Assembly: GCA_019359515.1 (NCBI GenBank)
Contig: JAHHHC010000004.1
Span: forward strand, 62,001 to 126,000
Source: Desmonostoc vinosum HA7617-LM4
GTDB lineage: Bacteria > Cyanobacteriota > Cyanobacteriia > Cyanobacteriales > Nostocaceae
Direction of reading: 5' to 3'
DNA length: 64,000 bases
The notes under the pieces are model-generated. The model made no database searches and was not told where the DNA came from. It saw only the letters and a list, made by a program, of their open reading frames with translations. A program made the translations under genes and the position numbers. Below, piece by piece: positions 1 to 7,310 of this stretch; the stretch's first letter is position 1; the number at the start of each line of letters is the position of its first letter.

Positions 1-42
1 ACTGTTGAACAAATTTCTCAGGCTGCTTTAGGAGAGTATTAA
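1..42 (+). CDS. 3' end of a truncated gene (partial)
   Basis: The first 42 bases read open in one plus-strand frame as TVEQISQAALGEY followed by a TAA stop. The stop is immediately followed by an ATTCGTA heptamer array, the arrangement seen after other genes in this window. The fragment is amphipathic and plausible as the end of an alpha-helical protein, but it is too short to assign to a family. It could be chance; the window edge removes the rest. Confidence 0.4.
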   Translation, partial: TVEQISQAALGEY

Positions 43-70
43 ATAATTCGTAATTCGTAATTCGTAATTA
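42..70 (+). repeat. STRR heptamer array (ATTCGTA x3)
   Basis: Three tandem copies of ATTCGTA sit inside the consensus TAAATAATTCG...GTAATTAA. The same element recurs near 13.54, 21.39, 32.37 and 49.85 kb, and inverted near 15.56, 33.18 and 53.95 kb. Short tandemly repeated repetitive (STRR) heptamers of this kind are characteristic of heterocystous cyanobacteria. Confidence 0.9.
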
Positions 71-149
71 AGTTTTGTAATGGGGATTTCACTCCAACAT
101 AAAACTTGCCGATTAGAGAATCGGGGGACTTAAATCTACGGAACTTGTT
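65..149 (+). repeat. Dispersed ~85-bp repeat, copy 1
   Basis: The segment from AAGTTTTGTAATGGGGATTT to CGGAACTTGT is matched in opposite orientation at 53770-53855 with a modest number of differences. Both copies adjoin an ATTCGTA array. A short fragment (AATTAAGTTTTGTAATG) also follows the array near 21.41 kb. It has no coding capacity of its own and is probably a dispersed intergenic or MITE-like repeat. Confidence 0.75.
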
Positions 150-151
150 AA

Positions 152-730
152 TTATTCTTGTTTTTGAGCTAGCTGTTGATAATGTTCGCGATCGCGGTAT
201 TTAATTATTCTCATTGGTTGATTACCAACAATTGCTAAAGCTTCAATATTAGCAGTTACAACCGTACCTGCTGCCACAATTGCCCCGTCTCCAATAGTTA
301 CTCCTGGGACAATTAAAACATTGCCACCAATCCAAACATTGCGACCAATATTCACAGGTTTATGAATGTAAACGTTATGTTCGTAGGGCAAATCGTTACT
401 TTGATAGTCATGGTTTGCAGAGAGGACGACAACATTAAATCCAATTGTAGTATTGTCACCAATTGTGATACCACCACGACCATCTAATAAAACATCTGTT
501 CCAATATAAACTTTATTGCCAAGAGATATATTTTGTGGATGTTCAATTTTAATATCTCTTTTAAACCGAACACCTGAACCGCAAAACTTTAATTTCTCTT
601 TAATTTCTAAATGCTTGTATCGTCTAATTTTCGATTCTAAATATTCTATCCAAAATACTAAGCGAGGTATAATCTTTTGCTCTAAGAATTGCTCTAATTT
701 ATGATTAATTTTAAGTTTTATTTGTTTCAT
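152..730 (-). CDS. Hexapeptide-repeat acyl/acetyltransferase
   Basis: A 192-residue protein likely to transfer an acetyl group from acetyl-CoA to a sugar or sugar-antibiotic hydroxyl. From about residue 60 to 165 it shows degenerate [LIV]GxxxX hexapeptides (ISLGNKVYIG, ITIGDNTTIG, VNIGRNVWIG, VTIGDGAIVAAG) that build a left-handed beta-helix. The conserved SANHD segment matches the catalytic His loop of the Maa/NodL/CatB group. The ~50-residue charged N-terminus is atypical. The end reads as cytosolic, with no signal peptide or membrane segment. It is not in an operon. The acceptor substrate cannot be deduced; family membership is secure. Confidence 0.85.
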   Translation of the reverse strand: MKQIKLKINHKLEQFLEQKIIPRLVFWIEYLESKIRRYKHLEIKEKLKFCGSGVRFKRDIKIEHPQNISLGNKVYIGTDVLLDGRGGITIGDNTTIGFNVVVLSANHDYQSNDLPYEHNVYIHKPVNIGRNVWIGGNVLIVPGVTIGDGAIVAAGTVVTANIEALAIVGNQPMRIIKYRDREHYQQLAQKQE

Positions 731-836
731 AACAAGCTTTCACCCTATGAGAAAGAAAAATATAAGTAACAAGGCATCTAATCTTATCCATTAGGGTTCC
801 CAAATTAGATCAATTTTTCATCAGCATTAGTAACAC

Positions 837-1691
837 CTACTTTTTACTTTTCTTACCACGCTGCCAAGTTTGGCTGTTGGGTTGTTTGTTAAATTCTCCT
901 TTGGGGAAAAGTCGCTGTTCTATCTCTTCATAACTACCCTCAAAATCACAATGACCATAAAGACGACATTGCTGACAATAAATATTTTTGGTGTAGCGTT
1001 CTAAATTCTCGCGATTGAAAAAATAAGGTTTATGGCTGAAGGTACTAGCAACCCACTGCCATGACATATTATTACTAGCTGGGTCGCCATCTAGAAGATG
1101 TTCAAGAAACCATTTAGCTCCAGCTTGCCAACGAATGCGTCGCCAATGAATAATGTATGCTGCTAACCACATGCGTGCATGGTTATGTAGATAGCCAGTT
1201 TCTCGCAAGTCACGGCTGAAACTGTCGATGCAAACTCTGCCTGTAGTTCCTTGGCGGATATCTGCTGACAATTCGGGTGCATATTCACTCCCGCTGTAAC
1301 CAGTTTTGTATTCTTCTTGGTCTTTCCAGATATCATTCCCTAGCTTCAAATACAACCGCTGCCAATAATCGCGCCAGCTTAACTCATTAATTAGTTTTGT
1401 TGCTTCGTCTTGATGTTGTACACGGTCAAGCACAAATTCTCGGATTTCTCGCAAGCTTAAAACGCCATAACGGATGTAAGGCGAAAGTCGCGTCACAGCA
1501 CCTGTGAAAAAGTTACGTGATTGTGCATAGCGCACTGGGTCAATTTGTTGCAGTGCTTTGTGTGCAGCTTTGCGTCCTCCGACAGTTTCGCTAATGTGGT
1601 CATCTCGTTTCACCGCATTTGGAAATTGTTCGCGGAGGTAAGTGATTAACTCATCACGGTTAGTAAATTCGCGTCGCATATCTTTAGTCAT
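837..1691 (-). CDS. Stand-alone photolyase/cryptochrome FAD-binding domain protein
   Basis: About 284 residues corresponding to the C-terminal FAD-binding half of the DNA photolyase/cryptochrome family. Diagnostic blocks are ELSWRDYWQRLY, TGYLHNHARMW, W..GAKWFLEHLLDGDPASNN and the following SWQWVAS. The N-terminal antenna-binding alpha/beta domain of a full photolyase (about 450-500 residues) is absent, so this is a half-length member. Near the C-terminus there is a Cys cluster, C-x2-C-x5-C, in a YCQQCRLYGHC context, which may bind metal. I start at ATG 1691, with TGAGGA upstream; a TTG lies one codon earlier. FAD binding is expected; DNA repair activity is not established for such short forms. 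Confidence 0.8.
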   Translation of the reverse strand: MTKDMRREFTNRDELITYLREQFPNAVKRDDHISETVGGRKAAHKALQQIDPVRYAQSRNFFTGAVTRLSPYIRYGVLSLREIREFVLDRVQHQDEATKLINELSWRDYWQRLYLKLGNDIWKDQEEYKTGYSGSEYAPELSADIRQGTTGRVCIDSFSRDLRETGYLHNHARMWLAAYIIHWRRIRWQAGAKWFLEHLLDGDPASNNMSWQWVASTFSHKPYFFNRENLERYTKNIYCQQCRLYGHCDFEGSYEEIEQRLFPKGEFNKQPNSQTWQRGKKSKK

Positions 1692-1767
1692 CAAAATCCT
1701 CAGTTAAATTAGCTACACATTCTCAACTTACTTTTTGATCGCTTTAACTAAATCTTGGATCGCTTAT

Positions 1768-1968
1768 TCATTTCACTGTTGATAAATGCCATCCGCCTAT
1801 ATGTATCTCTTTCCCTTCACCAATGTTGACGTTGTATTTGCCTAGTTGCGATACAATTTGGCGATCGCCTGCCAGAAGTAGCTGACGTAAAAATTTTATA
1901 TCCTCATCAGTTTGCTGTCCAATTTCAACTCGATGCAGAGTTTCTTGGATCTGCTGCGTATGTGTCAT
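1768..1968 (-). CDS. 66-aa protein: helical segment plus GEGK-IHIG motif
   Basis: A short protein with an amphipathic N-terminal ~40 residues (QQIQETLHRVEIG, then FLRQLLLAGDRQIVSQLG) ending in NVNIGEGKEIHIGG. The same motif, NVNIGEGKDIHIGD, occurs between the protease and C-terminal parts of the CHAT protein at 7311-9767. From memory, this kind of segment precedes NACHT/STAND or effector domains in many cyanobacterial proteins; here it is free-standing. The hydrophobic alternation V-x-I-G-x-G-x-x-I resembles RHIM-like amyloid signalling motifs (inference). It could be an adaptor, or a truncated remnant of a larger STAND protein. The ATG at 1968 has no strong Shine-Dalgarno. Confidence 0.55.
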   Translation of the reverse strand: MTHTQQIQETLHRVEIGQQTDEDIKFLRQLLLAGDRQIVSQLGKYNVNIGEGKEIHIGGWHLSTVK

Positions 1969-2112
1969 TGAATACCTGTAACCAATAGAATTGTAATTAA
2001 AGTAAAGCAGCTATATCATTTTACTGTTGTAGCACTTTTGCCCAGTCAGAATAAGTAAATTTTGGATTTTACGCGCACATAGCTACTTTACAGTTTCCAG
2101 TCAAAATACAAC

Positions 2113-2592
2113 ATGACTAAAATTTATCTCGATGTTTGTTGTCTGAATCAAACTTTAGACAATTTAGAACAATTTCGGATGCGTATGGAGGCTGAAGCAG
2201 TAACAGAAATTATTCAAAATTGCGAAGATGGCAAGTGGATATTGATGAATAGCGATATTATTGAATTTGAGGTTAGTCTACATTCAGACTCATTTAAACA
2301 ACAACAGGTCAAATTGATACTAAATTTAGCCAATATTTATATTCAATCAACTGAAAATATTGATTTGAGAGCAGAAGAGTTAATGAAGTTGAGTTTTAAA
2401 TTTCACGATGCGTTACATTTGGCTTTTGCAGAAGCTGGAGATGCTGATGTATTTTTAACGACTGACGACCGACTGCTTCGGAAAGCAAAAAAGTTTCCAA
2501 GTATTTTGAACATAGAAGTCGAAAACCCTACCATTTGGTTAATGAATGTTTTGCAAACAGAGGAAGAAAACAATGAAACTGAAGGAAATTAG
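2113..2592 (+). CDS. PIN-domain protein (VapC-like RNase toxin)
   Basis: A 159-residue PIN-fold nuclease candidate. It begins with the typical first strand and acidic residue (KIYLDVCCLNQ). It has an internal Glu in SDIIEFEVS, then the DALHLAFAEAGDADVFLTTDD block, which carries the later conserved aspartates. PIN toxins of the VapC type cleave RNA in a Mg2+-dependent way and are held in check by a cognate antitoxin. The last 20 bases overlap the start of the next gene at 2573, which supports co-translation as one module. Here the toxin-like gene comes first, the reverse of most vapBC operons. The target RNA is unknown. Confidence 0.8.
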   Translation: MTKIYLDVCCLNQTLDNLEQFRMRMEAEAVTEIIQNCEDGKWILMNSDIIEFEVSLHSDSFKQQQVKLILNLANIYIQSTENIDLRAEELMKLSFKFHDALHLAFAEAGDADVFLTTDDRLLRKAKKFPSILNIEVENPTIWLMNVLQTEEENNETEGN

Positions 2593-2764
2593 GCAACAAG
2601 GATATCAAGCTCTTATTGATGCGTTAGGAGTAGCAGGAACGCTAAGGTTTTTACAGCAGTTAGAAGTAGGTTATGGTGACTATACTAAAGAACGTCATCA
2701 ATGGCTCAATCAACTCACAATAGATGACTTCCGTAATTATGTTAAACAGAAAAAAGTTGAATAA
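2573..2764 (+). CDS. Small antitoxin-like partner of the PIN protein
   Basis: A 63-residue protein starting at ATG 2573 inside the end of the PIN gene, with GAGGAAGAA just upstream acting as ribosome binding site. Its body, EIRQQGYQALIDALG...RFLQQLEVGYGDYTKERHQWL, matches a small protein family I recall beside PIN genes in cyanobacteria. It is inferred to be the cognate antitoxin, although no classic ribbon-helix-helix or AbrB DNA-binding motif is visible. A longer reading from 2546 is possible but would overlap the PIN gene further and ignores the better ribosome site. Confidence 0.6.
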   Translation: MKLKEIRQQGYQALIDALGVAGTLRFLQQLEVGYGDYTKERHQWLNQLTIDDFRNYVKQKKVE

Positions 2765-2940
2765 CAAGCACTCATCTTGATGAAATCGAATTGGCAATTA
2801 AGCGTAATGAGGTAGCCTAGTCGATAGCACGATTTTACGCAGACGAGCAATTTCCGTTTCCAGTTGTGGAATTATTACGTAGTTTGGGACATGATGTTTT
2901 GACAGATCAAGAAGCAGGAAAGGTGGAACAAAGTATTTTA
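2764..2940 (+). pseudogene. Remnants of a DUF433/DUF5615-like toxin-antitoxin pair
   Basis: Two fragments in plus-strand frames. Bases 2764-2820 read THLDEIELAIKRNEVA then stop, like the tail of a DUF433-type antitoxin. Bases 2824 onward read IARFYADEQFPFPVVELL followed by RSLGHDVLTDQEAGKVEQSIL, the N-terminus of a DUF5615 PIN-like protein. The expected ATG is ATA, and the reading runs out exactly where the convergent vWA gene ends (stop at 2938-2940). Both fragments are clearly family-like but truncated. The position suggests that arrival of the neighbouring operon, or a deletion, cut this pair. Confidence 0.65.
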
Positions 2941-5900
2941 AACATCGAAACCATACTTTTCTTTTAGCAAGTTTTTTATATTTTCATTAGGTTCCTCTCC
3001 ATAGTTAGAAGCGATAACCCTTCCATAATCTTCTAAATCAATACTTTCAGTTGATTTTAGTGCTTCCATAAAAGCTGGTTCGACATCATCTCTTATGAGA
3101 ACAAAGTAATATGCCCATCTTCCTGTGCTATCTTTAGCTTTGAGCTTATGAATTAAGTGACCTCTACTTGAAATTACTTGATCTACATAATAAGTAGAGT
3201 CATTTTTACTAGAGGTACTTTTCTTATCTGGTTGCGCTTTTGGCGAATCCCATTGGATTGATTTTGACAAGGCATTAGCTACAGCATTCTGAACCTGCTC
3301 TTTTTCATGATTCTTTATGGACTCTAAAACTTTTCGTCCCTCTGAACTTGCAATCCCGGCTAATGTATAAGCGTATGCACTAATCTCTGTCTGCTCGCCC
3401 ATACCGAGACTAATCTGGTTTTTTAGTGTATCTATATCGCTCATACTGATAAGTGCTAGAAAGCAACGCATAGCAAAATTATATTGATCAGCGTCATCCC
3501 TTGGACGGTTTACTCCCAACATGAGTGCGGAGGTAACTTGATGTCCACCTGTTAATGCTAAATATACTAGTGCCTCATCGCGTGCTTCCTTATACAATGT
3601 ATCATCTTGGAAAATTTGTAAAAGTGGTTCTATCATTTCAGGAACGAAACACCCTAATCGACCCAGAGCGATAGCTACGTTACGTTTAGCCTGTGTTGGC
3701 AAAGGTGAAGAGATTAGATCTTGCAGAACATCAATATCTAGCGGACGATCAATAGTTTCTACTACAGGTAACTGTTTGTGAGACTTGGCTCCATCTGCCA
3801 CAAGTGCCCATTCATCAAGCCAGTCTGCTTGGGCAAATACAGTTTTTTCAGGGGCGCAGATACTCAGAACAAGAGCAGCCCTGCTTCGGGCAAAAGCATC
3901 CCGCTTCTTGTTCATGGCTATTTGCTGTAAGCGTTTGAGTTCGGCTTCAGTCAAAGTGTAAGTTGTGGAATAACTGCCAGTCATTGCGTTAGTCAACCAT
4001 GCGAGCGCCCATGTAGCTGCGGTTGATACTGCGTAGTTATTCATCTCTTCTTCCGCAGCCGTGAACAATGCACTAACCGTTTCACGCAGAAATGAGTCAG
4101 ATAAACAATTTATTTTTGCGTCAGCTTTATTAGTCTGTAAACGAAAGAAGGCTTCGATCAAATGAATTGCTGCGTCAACACGTTCTTCAACAGAAATACT
4201 AGCAGTTAGCTTTTCAACGAGAGGGTTTAATATCTGAACAGCGTTTTCTGAAGTAATATTAGTCTCCTCTGTTGTTAAACTTAGGAGAAGACCAATTCTA
4301 TTTCGATGGGAATTACTAGCTTGAACGTAATTTTGCAGCAATCGATTTCGACATAGCTGTCCAAAACGAGATTGCATTACTGCACAAAATGCCTCATCCA
4401 TCGGTGTTTTTGGCTTAGAACCAGTGGCATCAAGGTCATTTAAGTTATTTATAGCTGTATCGATAATTTGGTAAACTGTCTCATCTTTTAAATCAGGTTC
4501 TTCTGCCAAGTATTGCAGAGCAGAAATAGCTAGAGTACGGGCTTCCTTTGCTGACGTTTTATCAGATGGCAGTTGCATGAGAATAGCATCATCAGCACTT
4601 CTATCGCTTGTCGTTACATTACATTTTTCTAAATTTTCAGCAACTTTTGCATACTTCCCACCTAAGCATCTTAATATATTAGCCGTAACCGTTGCAAAAT
4701 ATTGTATTTCTTCAACAATTTCACTATCCCTAACTTGTGGCGGATTCTTTAAAACAGCAGCAAAGTCCTCTAGCGATAAACCTGCTTTTTTCGCTATATA
4801 GTTTGATACCTTATCTACTATATTCAAAACATACTGGGAAGGAACAGAATCAACTAATAACTCCCGTACTCCCTCTAGAAATTCGTACTGAACATAATCA
4901 GGATTGATATCTGTATTAATTTCAGATAATGGTTTTAATAATCCACCTAAAAATACCTCAGCCACATGAACTTGTTGAGATTTGTCTAACAGTGTTTCCC
5001 GAATCAATCGCACAATTGGCAAACTAATCACAGGTGCAGAAGCTAATAATCCTGCCAATTTTCGTGCCATTGGTGAAGCTGTCACCCGAAAAGCCTGTAC
5101 ACGCTGTTCTGCACTCAAATCACTATGAGTAAGATTAAATAAACTACTTTCCTTATCAACAGGAGTTGCATTTAACTTAAACACATATCCCAGTGTCCAA
5201 ATATTGCCCTTACCCGACAACATTTGCGCCCAAGTAGCGACCTTATCTTGTTCTAAGGTAAATACAGGAACTTTAACCCCCGTTTCCTCATCAAGTTCAT
5301 CCCAGAATGACACTTCCTTGGCAATTAATTTCTGGTTACACACTCCCGGAGTCAACCCCTGCAACCGTACTTCTGAGGCTCTACCTAAAGCAGTTCTTTT
5401 CCACAGCCACTTAGGAAGCATTTGGACAATTGCCATTGACCCTTGTTTTGCCCAGAGTTCTAATACAGGTGTAACCCCTCCATTGCGCCAGAGAGATGAT
5501 ACACAATCACTGACTACCAACACCAAACGCCGACCATTAGGGTCAATTAATTCCTTGGGACTACGGAGAGTTTGATTTTTAGCTGCTGTACCAATACCCC
5601 GACGAATCTGCACTTGTTCATTTCCATCTGTAATTAGTCCCCAAACCCTCACATCTCGGAAAATTCCATAGTTTTTCAGCAGTCGTTCTAATTCCCTAAT
5701 GGTATGTCTCCAAATTTGCATGGAGATGGCTTCATCAACCACTAACTCTAAATCTAACCAAGGTTCTACTATGGGTCTAAGTACAGGTATCCAAAGCCCT
5801 TCATCCGCAATTCTTTGAATGGTAGCGGCTTCATCTAAGACTAATTCCCTCCCAGAAGGAACACGACGCATTAAGGGCTTTAACGCTCGTGCTAAGGTTA

Positions 5901-6246
5901 AAGGCTCACGCAAAGAAGGAGCATCAGGGACTTTAAAGGATAAATCTGAGGATGATGATTTGGAATTTGCTTGCTCATTTCGAGGATAAATACCTGCTTT
6001 TTGTTCTTCTAGTGACTGATTTGGTGTTTCTTTTAACTTGGAAATTTCTGGCTTGGGTTCTGGCAATATTTCCTGATTTGGCTGACCTCCCTCTTTGTTA
6101 ATTTCCTTCTCGTCTTCTGTTGGCAGGAGTAAGACTAATTCAGCTTGAAATTCCTGCATTTGTAGTGCTAGCCAAATCGTATCAGCAATTTCTTTGGCTG
6201 ACATTTCTACTTCTTTACTCAATGCAGTAATTAACTGGTCAATCAT
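2938..6246 (-). CDS. vWA-like / HEAT-repeat protein (SAV_2336-type) of a vWA-MoxR-VMAP system
   Basis: An 1102-residue protein. A low-complexity, charged linker (about residues 45-105) precedes a conserved region of about 110-330 (SLREPLTLARALKPL, DEAISMQIWRHTIRELERLL, RRLVLVVSDCVSSLW). This resembles the N-terminal domain of SAV_2336-related proteins and a degenerate von Willebrand A fold. Residues ~400-1010 are all-helical and HEAT-like (for example KRNVAIALGRLG, YKEARDEALVYLAL), suited to protein binding. A short alpha/beta domain closes the protein (~1020-1100). Its ATG overlaps the stop of the MoxR gene by 4 bases (ATGA), so it is translationally coupled. Expected role: scaffold or sensor working with MoxR. 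The vWA assignment is inference; the MIDAS residues are not clearly kept. Confidence 0.7.
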   Translation of the reverse strand: MIDQLITALSKEVEMSAKEIADTIWLALQMQEFQAELVLLLPTEDEKEINKEGGQPNQEILPEPKPEISKLKETPNQSLEEQKAGIYPRNEQANSKSSSSDLSFKVPDAPSLREPLTLARALKPLMRRVPSGRELVLDEAATIQRIADEGLWIPVLRPIVEPWLDLELVVDEAISMQIWRHTIRELERLLKNYGIFRDVRVWGLITDGNEQVQIRRGIGTAAKNQTLRSPKELIDPNGRRLVLVVSDCVSSLWRNGGVTPVLELWAKQGSMAIVQMLPKWLWKRTALGRASEVRLQGLTPGVCNQKLIAKEVSFWDELDEETGVKVPVFTLEQDKVATWAQMLSGKGNIWTLGYVFKLNATPVDKESSLFNLTHSDLSAEQRVQAFRVTASPMARKLAGLLASAPVISLPIVRLIRETLLDKSQQVHVAEVFLGGLLKPLSEINTDINPDYVQYEFLEGVRELLVDSVPSQYVLNIVDKVSNYIAKKAGLSLEDFAAVLKNPPQVRDSEIVEEIQYFATVTANILRCLGGKYAKVAENLEKCNVTTSDRSADDAILMQLPSDKTSAKEARTLAISALQYLAEEPDLKDETVYQIIDTAINNLNDLDATGSKPKTPMDEAFCAVMQSRFGQLCRNRLLQNYVQASNSHRNRIGLLLSLTTEETNITSENAVQILNPLVEKLTASISVEERVDAAIHLIEAFFRLQTNKADAKINCLSDSFLRETVSALFTAAEEEMNNYAVSTAATWALAWLTNAMTGSYSTTYTLTEAELKRLQQIAMNKKRDAFARSRAALVLSICAPEKTVFAQADWLDEWALVADGAKSHKQLPVVETIDRPLDIDVLQDLISSPLPTQAKRNVAIALGRLGCFVPEMIEPLLQIFQDDTLYKEARDEALVYLALTGGHQVTSALMLGVNRPRDDADQYNFAMRCFLALISMSDIDTLKNQISLGMGEQTEISAYAYTLAGIASSEGRKVLESIKNHEKEQVQNAVANALSKSIQWDSPKAQPDKKSTSSKNDSTYYVDQVISSRGHLIHKLKAKDSTGRWAYYFVLIRDDVEPAFMEALKSTESIDLEDYGRVIASNYGEEPNENIKNLLKEKYGFDV

Positions 6247-7289
6247 CTGTCCTCCGCACTGGTTAAGTATTTCAGCAATACTTCAATCAGGTCTTTTTCT
6301 TCTGCTGGTTGCGGTTTAAACTCACGAGTGACTATATAAATGGCATTCAGCAGTTGATCTGTTGCTATATCCCCACTTTCTCGCAATGTTCTGAATTTTT
6401 CAATTAATTGATTTATTTTTACCTCATCTTTCGTTATCACATCACTGCCTAAATGTGCCTTTACAATTTCCTTCAAAGCGGTTGCATCAGGTTCATAAGG
6501 CATATTTAACCTTAAACAACGCCTCAGAAATGCTGGTGGAAAATCTCGCTCACCGTTGTTGGTTAACAGAATAAAAGGGAAATTTTGACAGCGCACTCGA
6601 CCTGCTTTAATGGGAACATCTATCCCATCATAGGTGCGAACTTCTACCTGATTCGCTTCTTTAGAAATCCGCGCTAATTCTGGAATTTCAAATTCTCCTT
6701 CTTCAAACAAATTGAGTAAATCATTAGGTAAATTAATATCACTTTTGTCTATTTCATCAATCAGCAACACACGAGGACGACGGGAAGGAAGAAGGGCTGT
6801 ACCTAGTGGGCCAAGTTGAATGTAACGACCAATATCTTTACTTTTATCACCCATCTGTACATCTTGCAGACGGGCGATCGCATCATAACGATATAATCCT
6901 TCCTGTAAGGTGGAACGAGCAGTAATATACCAAGGTAACACCGCCCCTAATTTTAGTTCATAAGCCACAGCATAAGCTAAAGAAGTTTTACCTGTTCCCG
7001 GTTTTCCTGTTACTAACAAAGGTCGTCTTAAATACAAAGCTGCATTGACCATATTAATAACAGTATTTTTATCATTACTTTTATCGGTGTGGATGCGGAA
7101 ACTTTTACCCCTTTGCTTATTCCTTGTATCCTCCTCTAAAACCTCAGAAAATTTTTGCCATCGTTGCTCAATTTCATTTACTAATTCATCATCTACACCC
7201 AGAAATTTACGCCAACTAGGGGGCGGAGGAAGTTGATTAATATTATCGTGTGGTTCACTATTACCTTGAAAGATTTTCCAATCTGTCAT
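6243..7289 (-). CDS. MoxR-family AAA+ ATPase
   Basis: A 348-residue AAA+ ATPase. Walker A is GKPGTGKT (about 95-102), Walker B is VLLIDEID (about 174-181) followed by DINLPNDLLNLFEEG, the typical MoxR helix. The sensor 1 region is FILLTNNGERDFPPAFLRRC with arginines for the finger. MoxR ATPases act as chaperones that remodel vWA-domain partners. Here the gene sits between the CHAT-VMAP gene (21-base gap) and the vWA-like gene (4-base overlap). That order is the core of the vWA-MoxR-VMAP ternary conflict systems described from comparative genomics. Cytosolic, no membrane segment. Confidence 0.9.
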   Translation of the reverse strand: MTDWKIFQGNSEPHDNINQLPPPPSWRKFLGVDDELVNEIEQRWQKFSEVLEEDTRNKQRGKSFRIHTDKSNDKNTVINMVNAALYLRRPLLVTGKPGTGKTSLAYAVAYELKLGAVLPWYITARSTLQEGLYRYDAIARLQDVQMGDKSKDIGRYIQLGPLGTALLPSRRPRVLLIDEIDKSDINLPNDLLNLFEEGEFEIPELARISKEANQVEVRTYDGIDVPIKAGRVRCQNFPFILLTNNGERDFPPAFLRRCLRLNMPYEPDATALKEIVKAHLGSDVITKDEVKINQLIEKFRTLRESGDIATDQLLNAIYIVTREFKPQPAEEKDLIEVLLKYLTSAEDR

Positions 7290-7310
7290 TTTTTTAATTT
7301 AAACTCCCTG

